From the NCBI GenBank assembly GCA_030549175.1, contig JAUKUA010000005.1, forward strand, positions 3,348,001 to 3,412,000: a DNA stretch of 64,000 nt, read 5' to 3'. Below are positions 56,801-64,000 of this stretch, piece after piece; position 1 is the first letter of the stretch; every line of letters starts with the position of its first letter. Below the pieces are notes generated by a model. The model worked only from the letters and a program-made list of their open reading frames with translations. It searched no databases and had not been told where the DNA came from. Source of the stretch: Lasiosphaeris hirsuta. Its lineage: Eukaryota; Ascomycota; Sordariomycetes; Sordariales; Lasiosphaeriaceae. The position numbers were made by a program, and so were the translations under genes.

Positions 56801-58612
56801 GCGGCAGCCAGGACGGAGAAGATGCGGTTCCGGAACAGTCTCATCAGCGTCCAGAGACCCGGGTACGCCAGGCCTCTTGCGACCTCGCGCCTTTGCTCAT
56901 GGGTGCCCGATGATGAGGCTGATGATGACAGCAGCAATTGGAGCAGGGCGCAGAACACATGAGCACTGGCATGTAAGTGCCTCTCCGCCTTTTCCATGCC
57001 TCCTTGCACCGTCCTCTTATAGAGGAGATGGCAGAACACAAAACACCATAAGAATTTCGCCCTCCAGCGCGCTCCAGCTGCACCACCCTACCTCCTGCGC
57101 AGGTAACCCAAAGGACGTTAGGTAACATGGCTCCGTAGGAAGCAGGCGATGGCGGGAGCGGGCTCCAACTATACAGGCATGGGGAGAAGTGCGGCACGCT
57201 GCACTGCGAGACCCAGAGTCTGTGTGTGTGGGCGATGCAGACTCACCACCTCTTTCGCCCTCTCTGGCCCTGCCCTCTCGTCCTTGCCCAACTTTGGCCA
57301 ACAAGTCTGGGTTCAGCCGGGGATGACCCTGGCTCAGCCACTCACGCCCGCATCGAGCCAGGCCCAGTCGGGATCCTCGAAGCTCTAATTCTTCCTCTCT
57401 TCGCAAACCCGTGTGGAAGAGCATTCCACAAGCCTCAATTGCTTATGTTCACCCTTACTCGTAGGCGCAATGGGCTCGAGAGTGCTAAGGTTCCGGTTAA
57501 AGTTTCAGCGACATAACGACAGGCTCTACTACAGAAGGGGGAGTCAGACTATGAGACGCCGCTGTCGGAAATCCCACCAAAGCTCTCTCAGCGAGTGGGG
57601 CCTCAACGGGTCTCCTTCGCTTGCTTGACTCCACCAACCGGCGAGGGAAACCCGCAAAGAGAGCTCGAGGAGGTCTGTGCACAACCAAAGAACTGCTTCT
57701 GATTTGGTGTCCTGCCACCTATGCGTATAAATGAGCGCAAGAGAATAACCTTCAAGAAACCCCTCATCGGTCTTCAGCTTTCCTAAGGCGGAGCAGCCAG
57801 AGAGTGGTCATGTTGACTTGCAAAGAGCGGCCTGGAATGCCTGCAACATGCAAGAATCCAGGGTGTCGCTTCTCCAGCGTGGTGATAGGTAGGTGCCAGG
57901 GTAAGGTAGGCAGGTGGCTAGGCCATGGCCCGTCCCCTTGGAGCCAACTGTTTCCAGGGCACAGGGCGGCGGCGAGGTCAATTGAGTGAAAGTCCTCAAC
58001 TCCCAGCCAAGCGGTCTGTCAGCAGTGCATAGGTTGTTGTCTCTTTCGCTTGACCGGCCAGCTTTTCCCTCTTGGTAAATTCACTTCCATTACTTAGTAG
58101 CAACTTTATTCTCAGCAGTCATCGCCCCTCGTGCGGTGGAGTGCATGTGTGTATGTGAAGTACCTACCCCGGCCAGGCCAGCTTCTGACAGCCGGCAGTG
58201 GGGGCGAGGGGCACGCCATCGTCGCCATTTTAGAAATAAGGTGCGTCTCTCTCTTCAGGTGTGTCTCTGTCGATTGATCTGGCGTCTCGCCTCCAACGAC
58301 AACCTCTCGCAAGCCCGCCCATCAACCTTGGTACTTCATCGAGGCCTATGCTCCTCTAGCACGGCCTCAAGTCGGAGTGAATCGATGGCGTTCACGCTGA
58401 GGCCATTCTGCTCCATCACGAGAAACACCCCAGGTGAACCGAATCTTTCGCAAACTCGCATGTGTTTCTAAGGATTGTCGACCGTCCACTTCGGGCGTAA
58501 TACTACACAACTCTGGTAGGTGCATTTCCGTGCATAGAAACCCACTCAGACCAAGTCATAGGCATACAGCATACAACAACCTATCCCACTCTCAGATGTG
58601 TGACTACACTCG

Positions 58613-58645
<33 letters not shown>
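58613..58645 (+). repeat. Homopolymer A33
   Basis: Thirty-three consecutive A, the longest homopolymer in the window. No retroposed gene body or target-site duplication is evident beside it. Confidence 0.9.
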
Positions 58646-58649
<4 letters not shown>

Positions 58650-61600
58650 ACACGCGAGGGCTTGAATGGCCAGGCTTGCCATATCCCACGCTTCCATCAG
58701 GAAGGAAGAAAAGAATTCTCAGCTGCCAGGTGCCCATTCGAGGCCGCAAAGTCTGCCAAGCACTCAAGTGAGCCTATCCTGTGCCATCCTCGTCATTTCG
58801 CTGGCCAATCCCATGGCCTCGCTAGCTTCTGGGATCCTCGTCGCAGAGCCCTACCAACCCTGCTTGCCTGCTACGCCAGGGGGTGGGAGATCGAGGTACT
58901 TAGCGGTACGTACCGAGTTCACGACTTACTTCGAGGGTGGGGAATCTCGAATTGCCACCGCACTATGTCCGCAGGGCCAGTTCGTCGCACAGCTGCAGCA
59001 GCGCATTCCAACATTCATCTGTCTGTCTGCTGCATTCTGACATGGCGGGTTTTCTATAGTGGTATTCGTATCACCTGCTTGTCCCTTCTGCTTCTCAGAG
59101 TCAAACAATAATGGATTTGGGACGCCTTGGTGAGCTTCGACAAAGGCTTGTTCACTGGTGGCTGAACTTCCCCGCGTCGCGATGATGCAGGGTCTAGAGA
59201 GAGGGATCTCAGAGGATGCCAGTTGCAGCCGTTCAAGCTACTCCCGAGCACATAGCCTCTAAACCACGTCTAATTCACCTCCAAGCCTTGGCTTTCCATC
59301 TCGATCTTGATCGGCGCCCGCCGCTCCTCTCATTTTATCAATTGACTTTCTCGGGGCCGGGCTGTATTGTGAGGCGCACGAACGACAAGCCTCTCCGGGC
59401 CGACGTTAAACGTTCCCCTCATACGATGGATACCTCGTCTCAGGAACAAACCGCACCTGAGGGGAGACCTCGTGGCCTGGTTTGCAGACCGTCCCCCTCT
59501 TCCCCATATACAAACGAGGTGATATTATTGAGACTAGCATCCATCCACCTCCGCATCCTCCGCAATTGACCAAAAGAGCGATGATATATATGCGGGCGGG
59601 ACGTTAAGAAAACGGGTCAGGCCAATGTGTTACAGCTTCTCATTTAGCCTGCGCGTTTCCTGCCTCACATCAAATGGGGGAGATGGGAAAAGCAGCGGGA
59701 ACAAGCAAACGAACTAGATGTTCCTGCATGAATGATGGGGGGAGGGACTGGGGGAAGACATAGCGATCCCATTTCCCTTGTCTTGTGGTCCCGCCTAATC
59801 CTGACCATGCTGTGAGCTCGACTCAAGTTCTTTGCTGAAGGCTGTACCGTCCCTCCCACCCCGGCGTTCCCAAACTTTGCTCTCTCGCGGCATCCCCGAC
59901 CTGGATCCTGGGAGTCCAAAGGGATCAAGATGGGAGATTGAGCACATCGCACATCTCGGCACATCATTCACATCAATCGCATCACGCCGCCCCCGGGAGA
60001 GATAGAAGGGACAGCTAGTGTGGGGGTTCTGTCGCCATGAGATCTTCCCTTGACATCGGGCCCCTTGCGTGCAAAACGTCTATCCCTTCAACCGCCCCTA
60101 TCGAGTGTTTACGGGAGGTTGGTCCCTTTTTCACGGGGCTCTCCCACCACAGCGTCAACTAACGCGGAAAGAACCCTCTTCTCCCACCTTGCTGTCGCTG
60201 TTCCCGCACCCGCGGTTCGGAAATAACCTAGGTGGGTACGCGAAGGTAAAACAGTAGGTAAGGCAAGGCAGAGGATCCTGCCGCTGCCGCTTCTGCTCCT
60301 GCCGGCGTTTAGACGTACCACTTCTCTTTTCCTGCTGTCGCCATGCAGTGTCGCGAGCCATTTGCCTGTGCAGTTCAATGATCCACGAGAGGGCAAGCAA
60401 TACCAAGACGGCCAGTCGGCCATGTATCTGTGTGACCGGAGCGACCTACTGAGGGCTCGCTTTTGTCTGCCTGCCAACTGTTGAACAGTCAGCTCAGCAG
60501 CAGAGACAGAGAAGAGGGGGAGAGGCGCAGGTAGGAGTGAGGCCAAAGGATGGATGCCAACAGACCTAAAGCGACATGTCGGCTAACGGTGGTGTCCATG
60601 ACTTGCCTGCCAGGGCGGGAGATGATGCATTGGATTGCATGGGATGGATACCATTGACGAAATGGGGGGGAGGGGGAGGTGGGTGGGGCACTAGGAGCAT
60701 CGCAGTCATCTGCGGGATCACTAACTAATCTTGCGGTGAGCTCTTGCCGACCGCGTTAGCAGCACCACATCAGTCCACCCCGCTTCCGGTTTTGGCCCTT
60801 TCCCATCGTGCCCACTGGCAGCGATCCCCAACCGTCAACCCCCCGAACGAGAGAGAGTCGGCAGCCCAGGCGAGAGAATCGTCCCGCCAGCAGGTCATTC
60901 CTGCGGCTAGCAGCAACGGCGTGCCGGATGCCCGACATCAGAGACTCTCAAAGCCCCCCTTCCTTCGTTTGCCGGAAGAACAGCTTCTGTCTTGAAACCG
61001 TGCGACGGTGACAAGGAAGTGTCCAATATGTGTGTCGTCATGTCGGGGTGCTTGCCGGCGGCATGCCATCACCAGCACGCCGACGGATAGGCACAGAATA
61101 GGAAAAGAAGCAGAGGAACTGAAGCAGCACGCAAGCCAAAACTGGATTCCATTCTCCTTCCCGGAATCAGTTCGGGGTTTGCGACTCTGCAGCTCTGCAA
61201 CTTTTGCGACTTCTGCGACTCTGCGTGGGATCCCACACAACTGCGCTGCTGCACTGCATCAGTGCACCCACCTCGACCGCTTGGCTTGAGCTCAAGCTTC
61301 CCCCGGCGCGGCGGCGGCAGTTTTAACACAGCAGCCATGTGTGATCGCCGCCCAGGCCAAATCGTCGAGTTTATTGGGTACCCACAAACAACCCATCCTT
61401 CCATCTTCAGTCTGAAGCAGAAGACCAAAGGGAACAAGAATGGCTGCCAAATTTTTGGGGTCCGCCTCGAACGGCATTCTTTCTTCCGTCTCGTCGAGAA
61501 CGACAGACCCCAGTTTCTTCACCCCAGTCCACCATCCACAGCCGATCGTTCCCCTCCCCTCCATCTTGTTGCACATTGCTCTTCTTTGACTTTTCTCTCT

Positions 61601-62212
61601 TCTTCTCCAGCATCCAGTCAGCCATGCCCGTCATTGGGCCCCAAATCCTTTCAGGGTGTTCTTGCCCCGCGTTCTTCCTCCCCTCCGCTTCCTGTTGGCC
61701 GCCTCAGGCGACACGATGACAACCCGCAATGCGCTGGGGCAGCGTTCAGCAGAAGGCCAGGAGACACACGACGTCGCAAGTGCTCAAAGGGTGCCATCCT
61801 ATACCGCGGCGGGTGTCGTGTCTTTCCGTCCGTCCCCTTTTTTTGTGCTTGCCAACACCTTGGAGGAGGAAATGGGTAATGAAAAGGGTGGAAAGCAAGC
61901 GGGTAGCCCTCTCACTCTCGCTCACTCACTCTCTCATCAAAAGACGGACTATCGTCGCAGAGCCAGACGAGACATCGGGAGGAGGGGCGTGGGTGGTGCT
62001 GCAGAGCCGACACGATTGGCCGCCCGTACGACGCCACGAGCCAGGATCCTGGTTCCCATCCCTCCCTGACGAGGAAATCGTCAATGTACTCTTGGCTTCC
62101 CTCTTCTGTACCGCCCCCGCGTCAGCGCAACCCATTGTATACATGCAGCGACATAGGCCGCGGTGAGAGCAAATCGGTTGCACCTCTGGGTCTGCTTCTC
62201 GTCTACTGCTGC

Positions 62213-62279
62213 TTCTTCTTCTTCTTCTTCTTCTTCTTCTGCCGCCGCCGCCGCTGCTGCTGCTGCTGCTGTTTCTGCT
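62213..62279 (+). repeat. CTT/CCG/CTG trinucleotide microsatellite
   Basis: A (TTC)n run passes into (GCC)n and then (GCT)n without interruption. Confidence 0.85.
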
Positions 62280-62458
62280 GTGCTGTTCTGTGTTACGCTG
62301 CGCTGGTTGCCGGTGCGGCCTTGGGCTGGGCGAGAACAACTTGATTCCGCTCTCTCTTCCCTGGAGTGATCTCCAATGCACGTAACCCAATCCCTGGCCC
62401 GAGCCTGTCCCTGTTTTTTCTGGACACTGTGGTAGGGGGTAAGGTGTGCCACCCTGTC

Positions 62459-62510
62459 ACTCTCTCTCTCTCTCTCTCTCCCTCTCACACACACACACAC
62501 ACACACCAGC
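62459..62510 (+). repeat. CT/CA dinucleotide microsatellite
   Basis: About ten CT units are followed by CCCTCT and about ten CA units. Confidence 0.85.
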
Positions 62511-62995
62511 ATGACAAAAACAACACTGTGTGTGTGTCTGCATGCGGGTTTTTCTCTGTTTTTTTTGTCACGAAATTTCATCTGAGTTCCAGGTGCAATA
62601 AAATGATGCCTAGCATGCCTGTCAAGCGTAGGCTTGTGTGCGGTTCCAACTCTGTTCTGACGTGACATGCTAAGGTATGTATACATGTACCTAAGCTAGA
62701 GGTCGCTCACCCCTCCCCCCAGAATCTGAAGACTGGGAAGGGAAAAATCAACCAATGCCAGCGGCTGAAGAAGCAGCGACTCATAACTCACGACAAAAAA
62801 CTTGAGGCAGGATCTGATCCAAGCTCGGCCCCGTAATACACCTTGCGGCACGACACCTCAAACAAGAGGAGGAAGGAGAGAGAAAAAAAACAACAGAACC
62901 AGTGCACGGCCGCTACGCCCCAAGCCTTCCCGTGCGGTTTCCGTCACTGAATCAAAACGAAAGGACAACATCTCCGCACTCCTGCGCGGATGAGA

Positions 62996-63002
62996 TGGCT
63001 GC

Positions 63003-63033
<31 letters not shown>

Positions 63034-63048
63034 ACTGCTGCTGCCGTC
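62996..63048 (+). repeat. CTG microsatellite
   Basis: GCT/CTG repeats interrupted by CTA units. It is not in a frame with other coding evidence. Confidence 0.8.
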
Positions 63049-64000
63049 GACAATTCATGGGGGCGGCCCAGCAGCAAAATCCAGCCCCATGAGGCCCATC
63101 ACAAGCTTAGTAGCCCCTCTAATATGCTGCGAACTGCAAGTGCAACCGCAATGGGGGAAGACATGAAGACCCAAGCAACAACAAAAAAAGCACGCAGCAA
63201 GCAAGCAAGCAGTCCCTTACTACTAAGGCGCCCAAAATAGGGCCAGGGAGCCCCAGCACTTCGGCTGCTCTCACCGCGTTGCCTAGCCTAGGTAGAGGAA
63301 AGGTAGGGAAGGGGGGTCATCGTAACCGTAGGTAACTATTTGGGGGCGGTCTTGGTCCTGAAAAGAGTGTTGCGCGCGCTGTGGTTCAGAAGCGTTGCTC
63401 TCTCACCGATTTTGCATAGCCACACGTACCTGACCTACCTGACCCTGACTCCTCCATCCTCGTGCTGCTGTGCTACTGTGCTGTGCTGTGCTGTACTAGA
63501 CTTTGCCCTTTCCCGTTCCGCACGCGAGATGATGCGGGCAAGGCAGGCAGGCAATATTAAATTTCCCACACACGCTGGCCCGCGAGTTCGGGGTGAGTAA
63601 TGATTCTGGCCCCATGATATGATTTTTTTTCTTGGTCTTGTAAAGTGGTCGGGAGATTCCGCGGGTATGGGGGAGGAGGGCTATGTCATTAGGATGTTCA
63701 TGTGTTTCAAGAGCTTGCTTGGTGTGGGTGTGTGTGTGTGACCACAGACCTGACATGGACAGTACAAGCCCAACGAGGCAGGCGGTGTCCCCGGTGTCAA
63801 CCTGTTGGCCCTAGCTCACCGAGGAATAAGACGACCACATCCATCTTACAGATGACAGCTTGGACGTACAGCCCAGGGCGGACAGACAGAGAGGACGACG
63901 GACAGTGCCCCAAAAAAAAACATCTCGCACAGCAAACAATCAGTCGCATGGGCGGGCGGGACGTTCAGGGCCCCCAGGGGTAAGCCAGCACCCCGGCCCA

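Larger units (their letters stand above)
53895..64000. other. 10-kb gene-poor region upstream of MED15
   Basis: I see no protein gene in this stretch. Open frames on both strands are short, mutually overlapping and without domains. The sequence is GC-rich with many GGTACC/AGGTAC-type words (for example 55268-55305), 7-bp CAGCAGA repeats (55690-55715), a poly-A run, CTT/CTG, CT/CA and CTG microsatellites. It may be the promoter and 5' leader of MED15 plus the long upstream region of a gene beyond 64000. Neither can be shown from this sequence. Confidence 0.5.

Noticed and set aside
58613..58645. Poly-A as the tail of a retroposed gene or LINE
   Set aside because: No reverse-transcriptase remnant, gene body or target-site duplication is visible upstream.
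62084..62686. Long minus-strand frame with polyAla/polyGlu at 62 kb
   Set aside because: Produced by trinucleotide and dinucleotide microsatellites; no conserved sequence on either side.
1..64000. CRISPR arrays, phage or bacterial mobile elements
   Set aside because: The repeats are coding, microsatellite or short tandem units without spacers; gene structures are eukaryotic throughout.

Overview
The window is nuclear DNA of a filamentous ascomycete, most likely a Sordariomycete and probably one of the Sordariales; that placement is a judgement from gene content and not a search result. Supporting signs are GC-rich genes, 45-104 nt spliceosomal introns with GTRNGT donors and CTRAC/CTGAC branch sites, Pol III tRNAs, a fungal NLR, a Whi5-type regulator and an eL28 gene. 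Exon models below were built by hand. Every multi-exon model except the 5' end of the NLR keeps an open frame across all junctions and gives a whole number of codons.

Left part (1-7300): an NLR-type gene (alpha/beta-hydrolase, NB-ARC, nine near-identical 42-residue TPRs) lies among relics of a methyltransferase gene and a DUF6601-like gene. An initiator tRNA-Met follows at 7227.

Central housekeeping block (7.9-38.3 kb): an AMP-forming acyl-CoA synthetase with a PTS2-like signal, a NIPA-type Mg transporter, an unknown fungal protein with an apparent frameshift at its start, Nop4, condensin subunit Cnd3/Ycg1, GPI ethanolamine-phosphate transferase 2 (Gpi7/Las21), a DUF2423 nucleolar-type protein, a Siz/PIAS SUMO ligase, TRAPP subunit Trs33, a malate dehydrogenase, ribosomal protein eL28, a small membrane protein and C-5 sterol desaturase (Erg3).

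Accessory block (39.4-44.7 kb): this is the most interesting part. A secreted precursor carries ten identical copies of an 11-residue basic peptide (RHHKGKKTNGK), nine of them followed by Arg to form Lys-Arg Kex2 sites. It is divergently paired with a DUF3328/UstYa-like oxidase gene. This is the minimal gene pair of a ustiloxin-type (dikaritin) RiPP pathway, but the repeated peptide has no aromatic residue, so it would be an unusual member. Two intron-containing tRNA candidates (Thr and Gln) lie just beyond.

Right part: a Whi5/Nrm1-like cell-cycle repressor, a very large Gln-rich Mediator subunit 15 with its KIX domain, and then about 10 kb (53.9-64 kb) with no recognisable gene but many simple repeats.
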